A model generated the notes under the pieces. That model was not told the origin of the DNA, made no database searches, and saw only the letters and a program-made list of their open reading frames with translations. From Osmia lignaria lignaria (lineage: Eukaryota > Arthropoda > Insecta > Hymenoptera > Megachilidae), in contig NW_027478165.1 of assembly GCF_051020975.1 (NCBI RefSeq), forward strand, positions 3,936,001-4,000,000: a DNA stretch of 64,000 nucleotides, in the 5' to 3' direction. Below, piece after piece: positions 35,401-49,200 of this stretch. Positions within the stretch are counted from its first letter, which is position 1. Each line of letters opens with the position of its first letter. A program made the position numbers and the translations under genes.

Positions 35401-38400
35401 CCGTGGCCCCTTTCTTTGAGATAACTCTGCACTATTGCGAGCTGCAAATGCCACTTCCAGCTTAGCTGTGCAGAAGAAGAACAACAAGAATAAGAAATAT
35501 TTCGAAATATGTCCGTCAGGCCCCTTCCCTTGAGATAAATCTGCAAATATCTCGGAAACGAAGCGAGCTACGGCAAAATGTTAAGAGACCTTTTTTGTAG
35601 AAAATTAGGTTTCCTACTTTTTATGTTCTAGGATATTTTTTGATCAGATGCGTAGTTCTCGAGATATATCAAGATATTTAAAAGTTCCGAAGCCGCACCA
35701 ACATAATAGAGATACAGAAACACCGTGGCCCCTTTCTTTGCGATAACTCTGCACTATTGCGAGCTGCAAATGCCACTTCCAGCTTAGCTGTGCAGAAGAA
35801 GAACAACAAGAAGAAGAAATATCTTGAAATATGTCCGTCAGGCCCCTTCCCTTGAGATAAATCTGCAAATACCTCGGAAACCAAGCGAGCTATGGCAAAA
35901 TGTTAAGAGACCTTTTTTGTAGAGAATTAAGTTTCCTACTTTTTATGTTCTATGATATTTTTCGATCAGAGGCGTAGTTCTCGAGATATATCAAGATATT
36001 TAAAAGTTCCGAAGCCGCACCAACATAATAGAGATACAGAAACACCGTGGCCCCTCTCTTTGAGATAACTCTGCACTATTGCGACCTGCAAATGCCACTT
36101 CCAGCTTAGCTGTGCAGAAGAAGAACAACAAGAAGAAGAAATATCTCGAAATATGTCCGTCAGGCCCCTTCCCTTGAGATAAATATGCAAATATCTCGGA
36201 AACGAAGCGAGCTATGGCAAAATGTTAAGAGACCTTATTTGTAGAGAATTAAGTTTCCTACTTTTTATGTTCTACGATATTTTTTGATCAGATGCGTAGT
36301 TCTCGAGATATATCAAGATATTTAAAAGTTCCGAAGCCGCACCAACATAATAGAGATACAGATACACCGTTGCCCCTTTCTTTGAGATAACTCTGCACTA
36401 TTGCGAGCTGCAAATGCCACTTCCAGCTTAGCTGTGCAGAAGAAGAACAACAAGAAGAAGAAATATCTCGAAATATGTCCGTCAGGCCCCTTCCCTTGAG
36501 ATAAATCTGCAAATACCTCGGAAACCAAGCGAGCTATGGCAAAATGTTAAGAGACCTTTTTTGTAGAGAATTAAGTTTCCTACTTTTTATCTTCTATGAT
36601 ATTTTCTGACCAGATTCGTAGTTCTCGAGATATATCAAGATATTTAAAAGTTCCGAAGCCGCACCAACATAATAGAGATACAGAAACACCGTGGCCCCTC
36701 TCTTTGAGATAACTCTGCACAATTGCGAGCTGCAAATGCCACTTCCAGTTTAGCTGTGCAGAAGAAGAACAACAAGAAGAAGAAACATCTCGAAATATGT
36801 CCATCAGGACCCTTCCCTTGAGATAAATCTGCAAATATCTCGGAAACGAAGCGAGCTATGGCAAAATGTTAAGAGACCTTTTTTGTAGAGAATTATGTTT
36901 CCTACAATTTATGTTCTATGATATTTTTTGATCAGAAGCGTAGTTTTCGAGATATATCGAGATATTTAAAAGTTCCGAAGCCGCACCAACATAATAGAGA
37001 TACAGAAACACCGTGGCCCCTTTCTTTGGGGTAACTCTGCACTATTGCGAGCTGGAAATGCCACTTCCAGTTTAGCTGTGCAGAAGAAGAACAACAAGAA
37101 GAAGAAATATCTCGAAATATGTCCGTCAGGACCCTTCCCTTGAGATAAATCTGCAAATATCTCGGAAACGAAGCGAGCTATTGCAAAACGTTAAGAGACC
37201 TTTTTTGTAGAGAATTAAGTTTCCTACTTTTTATGTTCTATGATATTTTTTGATCAGATGCGTAGTTCTCGAGATATATCAAGATATTTAAAAGCTCCGA
37301 AGCTGCACCAACATAATAGAGGTACAGAAACACCGTGGCCCCTTTCTTTGAGATAACTCTGCACTATTGCGAGCTGCAAATGCCACTTCCAGCTTAGCTG
37401 TGCAGAAGAAGAACAACAAGAAGAAGAAATATCTCGAAATATGTCCGTCGGCCCCTTCCCTTGAGATAAATCTGCAAATATCTCGGAAACGAAGCGAGCT
37501 ATGGCAAAATGTTAAGAGACCTTTTTTGTAGAGAATTCAGTTTCCTACTTTTTATGTTCTATGATATTTTTTGATCAGATGCGTAGTTCTCGAGATATAT
37601 CAAGATATTTAAAAGTTCCGAAGCTGCACCAACATAATAGAGGTGCAGAAACACCGTGGCCTCTTTCTTTGAGATAACTCTGCACTATTGCGAGCTGCAA
37701 ATGCCACTTCCAGCTTAGCTGTGCAGAAGAGGAACAACAAGAAGAAGAAATATCTCGGAATATGTCCGTTAGGCCCCTTCCCTTGAGATAAATCTGCAAA
37801 TATCTCGGAAACGAAGCGAGCTATGGCAAAATGTTAAGAGACCGTTTTTGTAGAGAATTATGTTTCCTACAATTTATGTTCTATGATATTTTTTGATCAG
37901 AAGCGTAGTTTTCGAGATATATCGAGATATTTAAAAGTTCCGAAGCCGCACCAACATAATAGAGATACAGAAACACCGTGGCCCCTTTCTTTGGGATAAC
38001 TCTGCACTATTGCGAGCTGGAAATGCCACCTCCAGTTTAGCTGTGCAGAAGAAGAACAACAAGAAGAAGAAATATCTCGAAATATGTCCGTCAGGACCCT
38101 TCCCTTGAGATAAATCTGCAAATATCTCGGAAACGAAGCGAGCTATTGCAAAACGTTAAGAGACCTTTTTTGTAGAGAATTAAGTTTCCTACTTTTTATG
38201 TTCTATGATATTTTTTGATCAGATGCGTAGTTCTCGAGATATATCAAGATATTTAAAAGCTCCGAAGCTGCACCAACATAATAGAGGTACAGAAACACCG
38301 TGGCCCCTTTCTTTGAGATAACTCTGCACTATTGCGAGCTGCAAATGCCACTTCCAGCTTAGCTGTGCAGAAGAAGAACAACAAGAAGAAGAAATATCTC

Positions 38401-40470
38401 GAAATATGTCCGTCGGCCCCTTCCCTTGAGATAAATCTGCAAATATCTCGGAAACGAAGCGAGCTATGGCAAAATGTTAAGAGACCTTTTTTGTAGAGAA
38501 TTCAGTTTCCTACTTTTTATGTTCTATGATATTTTTCGATCAGAGGCGTAGTTCTCGAGATATATCAAGATATTTAAAAGTTCCGAAGCCGCACCAACAT
38601 AATAGAGGTACAGAAACACCGTGGCCCCTTTCTTTGAGATAACTCTGCACTATTGCGAGCTGCAAATGCCACTTCCAGCTTAGCTGTGCAGAAGAAGAAC
38701 AACAAGAATAAGAAATATTTCGAAATATGTCCGTCAGGCCCCTTCCCTTGAGATAAATCTGCAAATATCTCGGAAACGAAGCGATCTACGGCAAAATGTT
38801 AAGAGACCTTTTTTGTAGAAAATTAGGTTTCCTACTTTTTATGTTCTAGGATATTTTTTGATCAGATGCGTAGTTCTCGAGATATATCAAGATATTTAAA
38901 AGTTCCGAAGCCGCACCAACATAATAGAGATACAGAAACACCGCGGCCCCTTTCTTTGCGATAACTCTGCACTATTGCGAGCTACAAATGCCACTTCCAG
39001 CTTAGCTGTGCAGAAGAAGAACAACAAGAAGAAGAAATATCTCGAAATATGTCCGTCAGGCCCCTTCCCTTGAGATAAATCTGCAAATACCTCGAAAACC
39101 AAGCGAGCTATGGCAAAATGTTTAGAGACCTTTTTTGTAGAGAATTAAGTTTCCTACTTTTTATGTTCTATGATATTTTCTGACCAGATTCGTAGTTCTC
39201 GAGATATATCAAGATATTTAAAAGTTCCGAAGCCGCACCAACATAATAGAGATACAGAAACACCGTGGCCCCTCTCTTTGAGATAACTCTGCACAATTGC
39301 GAGCTGCAAATGCCACTTCCAGTTTAGCTGTGCAGAAGAAGAACAACAAGAAGAAGAAACATCTCGAAATATGTCCATCAGGACCCTTCCCTTGAGATAA
39401 ATCTGCAAATATCTCGGAAACGAAGCGAGCTATGGCAAAATGTTAAGAGACCTTTTTTGTAGAGAATTATGTTTCCTACAATTTATGTTCTATGATATTT
39501 TTTGATCAGAAGCGTAGTTTTCGAGATATATCGAGATATTTAAAAGTTCCGAAGCCGCACCAACATAATAGAGATACAGAAACACCGTGGCCCCTTTCTT
39601 TGGGGTAACTCTGCACTATTGCGAGCTGGAAATGCCACTTCCAGTTTAGCTGTGCAGAAGAAGAACAACAAGAAGAAGAAATATCTCGAAATATGTCCGT
39701 CAGGACCCTTCCCTTGAGATAAATCTGCAAATATCTCGGAAACGAAGCGAGCTATTGCAAAACGTTAAGAGACCTTTTTTGTAGAGAATTAAGTTTCCTA
39801 CTTTTTATGTTTTATGATATTTTTTGATCAGATGCGTAGTTCTCGAGATATATCAAGATATTTAAAAGCTCCGAAGCTGCACCAACATAATAGAGGTACA
39901 GAAACACCGTGGCCCCTTTCTTTGAGATAACTCTGCACTATTGCGAGCTGCAAATGCCACTTCCAGCTTAGCTGTGCAGAAGAAGAACAACAAGAAGAAG
40001 AAATATCTCGAAATATGTCCGTCGGCCCCTTCCCTTGAGATAAATCTGCAAATATCTCGGAAACGAAGCGAGCTATGGCAAAATGTTAAGAGACCTTTTT
40101 TGTAGAGAATTCAGTTTCCTACTTTTTATGTTCTATGATATTTTTTGATCAGATGCGTAGTTCCCGAGATATATCAAGATATTTAAAAGTTCCGAAGCCG
40201 CACCAACATAATAGAGATACAGAAACACCGTGGCCCCTTTCTTTGCGATAACTCTGCACTATTGCGAGCTGCAAATGCCACTTCCAGCTTAGCTGTGCAG
40301 AAGAAGAACAACAAGAAGAAGAAATATCTCGAAATATGTCCGTCAGGCCCCTTCCCTTGAGATAAATCTGCAAATACCTCGGAAACCAAGCGAGCTATGG
40401 CAAAATGTTAAGAGACCTTATGTGTAGAGAATTAAGTTTCCTACTTTTTATGTTCTATGGTATTTTTTGA
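31783..40470 (+). repeat. Shuffled module array built on S-T-U-V
   Basis: Module S-T-U-V occurs at 31783, 34679 and 37897. U has CGATCAGAGGC and AATAAGAAATATTTCG; V has TTTGCGATAAC and AATACCTCGG. Shortened forms are S-T followed by Z (AGCTGCACC with GAGGTGCAG) at 36932 and S-T-V at 39506. Spacings are 2896 bp (31783 to 34679) and 3218 bp (34679 to 37897). After V, copy 34679 has two extra monomers (35966, 36288) before the monomer at 36610, while copy 37897 goes directly to its counterpart at 39184, so the offset drops from 3218 to 2574. That is a two-monomer insertion or deletion between related HORs. Confidence 0.86.
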
Positions 40471-42724
40471 TCAGATGCGTAGTTCTCGAGATATACCAAG
40501 ATATTTAAAAGTTCCGAAGCCGCACCAACATAATAGAGATACAGAAACACCGTGGCCCCTTTCTTTGAGATAACTCTGCACTATTGCGAGCTGCAAATGC
40601 CACTTCCAGCTTAGCTGTGCAGAAGAAGAACAACAAGAAGAAGAAATATCTCGAAATATGTCCGTCAGGCCCCTTCCCTTGAGATAAATCTGCAAATATC
40701 TCGGAAACGAAGCGAGCTATTGCAAAATGTTAAGAGACCTTTTTTGTAGAGAATTGAGTTTCCTACTTTTTATGTTCTATGAAATTTTTTGATCGGATGC
40801 GTAGTTCTCGAGATATATCAAGATATTTAAAAGTTAAGAAGCCGCACCAACATAATAGAGATACAGAAACACCGTGGCCCCTTTCTTTGAGATAACTCTG
40901 CACTATTGCGAGCTGCAAATGCCACTTCCAGCTTAGCTGTGCAGAAGAAGAACAACAAGAAGAAGAAATATCACGAAATATGTCCGTTAGGCCCCTTCCC
41001 TTGAGATAAATCTGCAAATATCTCGGAAACGAACCGAGCTATGGCAAAATGTTAAGAGACCTTTTTTGTAGCGAATTAAGTTTCCTACTTTTTATGTTCT
41101 ATGATATTTTTTGATCAGATGCGTAGTTCTCGAGATATATCAACATATTTAAAAGTTTCGAAGCCGCACCAACATAATAGAGATACAGAAACACCGTGGC
41201 CCCTTTCTTTCAGATAGCTATGCACTATTGCGAGCTGCAAATGCCACTTCCAGCTTAGCTGTGCAGAAGAAGAACAACAAGAAGAAGAAATATCTCGAAA
41301 TATGTCCGTCAGGCCCCTTACCTTGAGATAAATCTGCAAATATCTCGGAAACGAAGCGAGCTATGGCAAAATGATAAGAGACCGTTTTTGTAGAGAATTA
41401 AGTTTCCTACTTTTTATCTTCTATGATATTTTCTGATCAGATGCGTAGTTCTCGAGATATATCAAGATATTTAAAAGTTCCGAAGCCGCACCAACATAAT
41501 AGAGATACAGAAACACCGTGGCCCCTCTCTTTGAGATAACTCTGCACTATTGCGAGCTGGAAATGCCACTTCCAGTTTAGCTGTGCAGAAGAAGAACAAC
41601 AAGAAGAAGAAATATCTCGAAATATGTCCATCAGGACCCTTCCCTTGAGATAAATCTGCAAATATCTCGGAAACGAAGCGAGCTATGGCAAAATGTTAAG
41701 AGACCTTTTTTGTAGAGAATTATGTTTCCTACAATTTATGTTCTATGATATTTTTTGATCAGAAGCGTAGTTTTCGAGATATATCGAGATATTTAAAAGT
41801 TCCGAAGCCGCACCAACATAATAGAGATACAGAAACACCGTGGCCCCTTTCTTTCAGATAACTATGCACTATTGCGAGCTGTAAATGCCACTTCCAGCTT
41901 AGCTGTGCAGAAGAAGAACAACAAGAAGAAGAAATATCTCGAAATATGTCCGTCAGGCCCCTTCCTTTGAGATATATCTGCAAATATCTCGGAAACGAAG
42001 CGAGCTATGGCAAACTGTTAAGAGACCTTTTTTGTAGAGAATTATGTTTCCTACAATTTATGTTCTATGATATTTTTTGATAAGAAGCGTAGTTTTCGAG
42101 ATATATCGAGATATTTAAAAGTTCCGAAGCCGCACCAACATAATAGAGATACAGAAACACCGTGGCCCCTTTCTTTGGGATAACTCTGCACTATTGCGAG
42201 CTGGAAATGCCACTTCCAGTTTAGCTGTGCAGAAGAAGAACAACAAGAAGAAGAAATATCTCGAAATATGTCCGTCAGGACCCTTCCCTTGAGATAAATC
42301 TGCAAATATCTCGGAAGCAAAGCGAGCTAGTGCAAAACGTTAAGAGACCTTTTTTGTAGACAATTAAGTTTCCTACTTTTTATGTTCTATGATATTTTTT
42401 GATCAGATGCGTAGTTCTCGAGATATATCAAGATATTTAAAAGTTCCGAAGCTGCACCAACATAATAGAGGTGCAGAAACACCGTGGCCTCTTTCTTTGA
42501 GATAACTCTGCACTATTGCGAGCTGCAAATGCCACTTCCAGCTTAGCTGTGCAGAAGAAGAACAACAAGAAGAAGAAATATCTCGGAATATGTCCGTCAG
42601 GCCCCTTCCCTTGAGATATATCTGCAAATATCTCGGAAACGATGCCAGCTATGGGAAAATGTTAAGAGACCTTTTTTGTAGAGAATTAAGTTTCCTACTT
42701 TTTATCTTCTATGATATTTTTTGA
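40471..42724 (+). repeat. First e-f-g-like module and linkers
   Basis: Monomers at 40793 (e: AGTTAAGAAGCCGC, ATCACGAAATATG), 41115 (f: TTTCAGATAGCTATGC, CCTTACCTTGAG) and 41437 (g-like: ATCTTCTATGATATTTTCTG, CCCTCTCTTTGAG) recur 5474 bp downstream at 46267, 46589 and 46911, which is 17 monomers. They are followed by 41759 (Y type, CAAACTG tail, like 33714), 42081 (S type with GGAAGCAAAGCG) and 42403 (Z type). This stretch joins the S-T-U-V zone to the zone on its right. Confidence 0.82.
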
Positions 42725-45700
42725 TCAGATGCGTAGTTCTCGAGATATATCAAGATATTTAAAAGTTCCGAAGCCGCACCAACATAATAGAGATACAGAA
42801 ACACCGTGGCCCCTTTCTTTGAGATAACTCTGCACTATTGCGAGCTGTAAATGCCACTTCCAGCTTAGCTGTGCAGAAGAAGAACAACAAGAAGAAGAAA
42901 TATCTCGAAATATGCCCGTCAGGCCCCTTCCCTTGAGATAAATCTGCAAATATCACGGAAACGAAGCGAGCTATGGTAAAATGTTAAGAGACCTTATGTG
43001 TAGAGAATTAAGTTTCCCACTTTTTATGTTCTATGGTATTTTTTGATCAGATGCGTAGTTCTCGAGATATATCAAGATATTTAAAAGTTCCGAAGCCGCA
43101 CCAACATAATAGAGATACAGAAACACCGTGGCCCCTTTCTTTGAGATAACTCTGCACTATTGCGAGCTGCAAATGCCACTTCCAGCTTAGCTGTGCAGAA
43201 GAAGAACAACAAGAAGTAGAAATATCTCGAAATATGTCCGTCAGGCCCCTTCCCTTGAGATAAATCTGCAAATATCTCGGAAACGAAGAGAGCTATGGCA
43301 AAATGATAAGAGACCTTTTTTGTAGAGAATTAAGTTGCCTACTTTTTATGTTCTATGATATTTTTTGATCAGATGCGTAGTTTTCGAGATATATCGAGAT
43401 ATTTAAAAGTTCCGAAGCCGCAACAACATAATAGAGATACAGAAACACCGTGGCCCCTTTCTTTGAGATAACTCTGCACTAGTGCGAGCCGCAAATGCCA
43501 CTTCCAGCTTAGCTGTGCAAAAGAAGAACAACAAGAAGAAGAAATATCTCGAAATATGTCCGTCAGGCCCCTTCCCTTGAGATAAATCTGCAAATATCTC
43601 GGAAACGAAGCGAGCTATGGCAAAATGTTAAGAGACCTTATGTGTAGAGAATTAAGTTTCCTACTTTTTATGTTCTATGGTATTTTTTGATCAGATGCGT
43701 AGTTCTCGAGATATATCAAGATATTTAAAAGTTCCGAAGCCGCACCAACATAATAGAGATACAGAAACACCGTGGCCCCTTTCTTTGAGATAACTCTGCA
43801 CTATTGCGAGCTGCAAATGCCACTTCCAGCTTAGCTGTGCAGAAGAAGAACAACAAGAAGAAGAAATATCTCGAAATATGTCCGTCAGGCCCCTTCCCTT
43901 GAGATAAATCTGCAAATATCTCGGAAACGAAGCGAGCTATGGCAAAATGTTAAGAGACCTTATGTGTAGAGAATTAAGTTTCCTACTTTTTATGTTCTAT
44001 GGTATTTTTTGATCAGATGCGTAGTTCTCGAGATATATCAAGATATTTAAAAGTTCCGAAGCCGCACCAACATAATAGAGATACAGAAACACCGTGGCCC
44101 CTTTCTTTGAGATAACTCTGCACTATTGCGAGCTGCAAATGCCACTTCCAGCTTAGCTGTGCAGAAGAAGAACAACAAGAAGAAGAAATATCTCGAAATA
44201 TGTCCGTCAGGCCCCTTCCCTTGAGATAAATCTGCAAATATCTCGGAAACGAAGAGAGCTATGGCAAAATGATAAGAGACCTTTTTTGTAGAGAATTAAG
44301 TTGCCTACTTTTTATGTTCTATGATATTTTTTGATCAGATGCGTAGTTTTCGAGATATATCGAGATATTTAAAAGTTCCGAAGCCGCACCAACATAATAG
44401 AGATACAGAAACACCGTGGCCCCTTTCTTTGAGATAACTCTGCACTAGTGCGAGCCGCAAATGCCACTTCCAGCTTAGCTGTGCAGAAGGAGAACAACAA
44501 GAAGAAGAAATATCTCGAAATATGTCCGTCAGGACCCTTCCCTTGAGATAAATCTGCAAATATCTCGGAAACAAAGCGAGCTATTGCAAAACGTTAAGAG
44601 ACCTTTTTTGTAGAGAATTAAGTTTCCTACTTTTTATCTTCTATGATATTTTTTGATCAGATGCGTAGTTCTCGAGATATATCAAGATATTTAAAAGTTC
44701 CGAAGCCGCACCAACATAATAGAGATACAGAAACACCGTGGCCCCTTTCTTTGAGATAACTCTGCACTATTGCGAGCTGTAAATGCCACTTCCAGCTTAG
44801 CTGTGCAGAAGAAGAACAACAAGAAGAAGAAATATCTCGAAATATGCCCGTCAGGCCCCTTCCCTTGAGATAAATCTGCAAATATCTCGGAAACGAAGCG
44901 AGCTATGGTAAAATGTTAATAGACCTTATGTGTAGAGAATTAAGTTTCCCACTTTTTATGTTCTATGGTATTTTTTGATCAGATGCGTAGTTCTCGAGAT
45001 ATATCAAGATATTTAAAAGTTCCGAAGCCGCACCAACATAATAGAGATACAGAAACACCGTGGCCCCTTTCTTTGAGATAACTCTGCACTATTGCGAGCT
45101 GCAAATGCCACTTCCAGCTTAGCTGTGCAGAAGAAGAACAACAAGAAGAAGAAATATCTCGAAATATGTCCGTCAGGCCCCTTCCCTTGAGATAAATCTG
45201 CAAATATCTCGGAAACGAAGAGAGCTATGGCAAAATGATAAGAGACCTTTTTTGTAGAGAATTAAGTTGCCTACTTTTTATGTTCTATGATATTTTTTGA
45301 TCAGATGCGTAGTTTTCGAGATATATCGAGATATTTAAAAGTTCCGAAGCCGCAACAACATAATAGAGATACAGAAACACCGTGGCCCCTTTCTTTGAGA
45401 TAACTCTGCACTAGTGCGAGCCGCAAATGCCACTTCCAGCTTAGCTGTGCAGAAGAAGAGCAACAAGAAGAAGAAATATCTCGAAATATGTCCGTCAGGC
45501 CCCTTCCCTTGAGATAAATCTGCAAATATCTCGGAAACGAAGCGAGCTATGGCAAAATGTTAAGAGACCTTATGTGTAGAGAATTAAGTTTCCTACTTTT
45601 TATGTTCTATGGTATTTTTTGATCAGATGCGTAGTTCTCGAGATATATCAAGATATTTAAAAGTTCCGAAGCCGCACCAACATAATAGAGATACAGAAAC

Positions 45701-46266
45701 ACCGTGGCCCCTTTCTTTGAGATAACTCTGCACTATTGCGAGCTGCAAATGCCACTTCCAGCTTAGCTGTGCAGAAGAAGAACAACAAGAAGAAGAAATA
45801 TCTCGAAATATGTCCGTCAGGCCCCTTCCCTTGAGATAAATCTGCAAATATCTCGGAAACGAAGAGAGCTATCGCAAAATGATAAGAGACCTTTTTTGTA
45901 GAGAATTAAGTTGCCTACTTTTTATGTTCTATGATATTTTTTGATCAGATGCGTAGTTTTCGAGATATATCGAGATATTTAAAAGTTCCGAAGCCGCACC
46001 AACATAATAGAGATACAGAAACACCGTGGCCCCTTTCTTTGAGATAACTCTGCACTAGTGCGAGCCGTAAATGCCACTTCCAGCTTAGCTGTGCAGAAGA
46101 AGAACAACAAGAAGAAGAAATATCTCGAAATATGTCCGTCAGGCCCCTTCCCTTGAGATAAATCTGCAAATATCTCGGAAACGAAGCGAGCTATTGCAAA
46201 ATGTTAAGAGACCTTTTTTGTAGAGAATTGAGTTTCCTACTTTTTATGTTCCATGAAATTTTTTGA
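42725..46266 (+). repeat. a-b-c module array, 1932-bp and 644-bp periods
   Basis: Types are a (CTGTAAATG, TATGCCCGTC; 42725 and 44657), b (tail GAAGAGAGCTAT with AAGTTGCC in 43047, 44013 and 44979), c (CTAGTGCGAGCCGC; 43369, 44335, 45301, 45945) and d (43691, near b). The TATGCCCGTC marker recurs at exactly 1932 bp (42911 and 44843). Within it, b-c pairs repeat as 644-bp dimers. The c monomer at 44335 carries an S-type tail (AGGACCC, CTATTGCAAAACG) and is a chimera. Confidence 0.84.
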
Positions 46267-49200
46267 TCAGATGCGTAGTTCTCGAGATATATCAAGATAT
46301 TTAAAAGTTAAGAAGCCGCACCAACATAATAGAGATACAGAAACACCGTGGCCCCTTTCTTTGAGATAACTCTGCACTATTGCGAGCTGCAAATGCCACT
46401 TCCAGCTTAGCTGTGCAGAAGAAGAACAACAAGAAGAAGAAATATCACGAAATATGTCCGTTAGGCCCCTTCCCTTGAGATAAATCTGCAAATATCTCGG
46501 AAACGAAGCGAGCTATGGCAAAATGTTAAGAGACCTTTTTTGTAGCGAATTAAGTTTCCTACTTTTTATGTTCTATGATATTTTTTGATCAGATGCGTAG
46601 TTCTCGAGATATATCAAGATATTTAAAAGTTCCGAAGCCGCACCAACATAATAGAGATACAGAAACACCGTGGCCCCTTTCTTTCAGATAGCTATGCACT
46701 ATTGCGAGCTGCAAATGCCACTTCCAGCTTAGCTGTGCAGAAGAAGAACAACAAGAAGAAGAAATATCTCGAAATATGTCCGTCAGGCCCCTTACCTTGA
46801 GATAAATCTGCAAATATCTCGGAAACGAAGCGAGCTATGGCAAAATGTTAAGAGACCTTTTTTCTAGAGAATTAAGTTTCCTACTTTTTATCTTCTATGA
46901 TATTTTCTGATCAGATGCGTAGTTCTCGAGATATATCAAGATATTTAAAAGTTCCGAAGCCGCACCAACATAATAGAGATACAGAAACACCGTGGCCCCT
47001 CTCTTTGAGATAACTCTGCACAATTGCGAGCTGCAAATGCCACTTCCAGCTTAGCTGTGCAGAAGAGGAACAACAAGAGGAAGAAATATCTCGAAATATG
47101 TCCGTCAGGCCCCTTCCCTTGAGATAAATCTGCAAATATCTCGGAAACGAAGCGAGCTATGGCAAAATGTTAAGAGACCTTTTTTGTAGAGAATTATGTT
47201 TCCTACTTTTTATGTTCTATGATATTTTTTGATCAGACGCGTAGTTCTCGAGATATATCAAGATATTTAAAAGTTCCGAAGCCGCACCAACATAATAGAG
47301 ATACAGAAACACCGTGGCCCCTCTCTTTGAGATAACTCTGCACTATTGCGAGCTGGAAATGCCACTTCCAGTTTAGCTGTGCAGAAGAAGAACAACAAGA
47401 AGAAGAAATATCTCGAAATATGTCCGTTAGGCCCCTTCCCTGAGATAAATCTGCAAATATCTCGGAAACGAAGCGAGCTATGGCAAAATGTTAACAGACT
47501 TTTTTGTAGAGAATTAAGTTTCCTACTTTTTATGTTCTATGATATTTTTTGATCAGACGCGTAGTTCTCGAGATATATCAAGATATTTAAAAGTTCCGAA
47601 GCCGCACCAACATAACAGAGATACAGAAACACCGTGGCCCCTTTCTTTGAGATAACTCTGCACTATTGCGAGCTGCAAATGCCACTTCCAGCTTAGCTGT
47701 GCAGAAGAAGAACAACAAGAAGAAGAAATATCTCGAAATATGTCCGTCAGGCCAGTTCCTTTGAGCTGAATCTGCAAATATCTCGGAAACGAAGCGAGCT
47801 ATGGCAAAATGTTAAGAGACGTTTTTTGTAGAGAATTATGTTTCCTACAATTTATGTTCTATGATATTTTTTGATCGGAAGCGTAGTTTTCGAGATATAT
47901 CGAGATATTTAAAAGTTCCGAAGCCGCACCAACATAATAGAGATACAGAAACACCGTGGCCCCTTTCTTTGAGATAACTCTGCACTATTGCGAGCTGCAA
48001 ATGCCACTTCCAGCTTAGCTGTGCAGAAGAAGAACAACAAGAAGAAGAAATATCACCAAATATGTCCGTTAGGCCCCTTCCCTTGAGATAAATCTGCAAA
48101 TATCTCGGAAACGAAGCGAGCTATGGCAAAATGTTAAGAGACCTTTTTTGTAGAGAATTAAGTTTCCTACTTTTTATCTTCTATGATATTTTCTGATCAG
48201 ATGCGTAGTTCTCGAGATATATCAAGATATTTAAAAGTTCCGAAGCCGCACCAACATAATAGAGATACAGAAACACCGTGGCCCCTCTCTTTGAGATAAC
48301 TCTGCACAATTGCGAGCTGCAAATGCCACTTCCAGCTTAGCTGTGCAGAAGAGGAACAACAAGAAGAAGAAATATCTCGAAATATGTCCGTCAGGCCCCT
48401 TCCCTTGAGATAAATCTGCAAATATCTCGGAAACGAAGCGAGCTATGGCAAAATGTTAAGAGACCTTTTTTGTAGCGAATTAAGTTTCCTACTTTTCACG
48501 TTCTATGATATTTTTTGATCAGACGCGTAGTTCTCGAGATATATCAAGATATTTAAAAGTTCCGAAGCCGCACCAACATAATAGAGATACAGAAACACCG
48601 TGGCCCCTTTCTTTGAGATAACTCTGCACTATTGCGAGCTGCAAATGCCACTTCCAGCTTAGCTGTGCAGAAGGAGAACAACAAGAAGAAGAAATATCTC
48701 GAAATATGTCCGTCAGGCCCCTTCCCTTGAGATAAATCTGCAAATATCTCGGAAACGAAGCGAGCTATGGCAAAATGTTAAGAGACCTTTTTTGTAGAGA
48801 ATTATGTTTCCTACTTTTTATGTTCTATGATATTTTTTGATCAGACGCGTAGTTCTCGAGATATATCAAGATATTTAAAAGTTCCGAAGCCGCACCAACA
48901 TAATAGAGATACAGAAACACCGTGGCCCCTCTCTTTGAGATAACTCTGCACTATTGCGAGCTGGAAATGCCACTTCCAGCTTAGCTGTGCAGAAGAAGAA
49001 CAACAAGAAGAAGAAATATCTCGAAATATGTCCGTTAGGCCCCTTCCCTTGAGATAAATCTGCAAATATCTCGGAAACGAAGCGAGCTATGGCAAAATGT
49101 TAACAGACTTTTTTGTAGAGAATTAAGTTTCCTACTTTTTATGTTCTATGATATTTTTTGATCAGACGCGTAGTTCTCGAGATATATCAAGATATTTAAA

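Noticed and set aside
47346..47552. Plus-strand open frame of 68 residues
   Set aside because: It starts with TTG and is created by the one-base deletion in the 320-bp monomer; a frameshift by-product.
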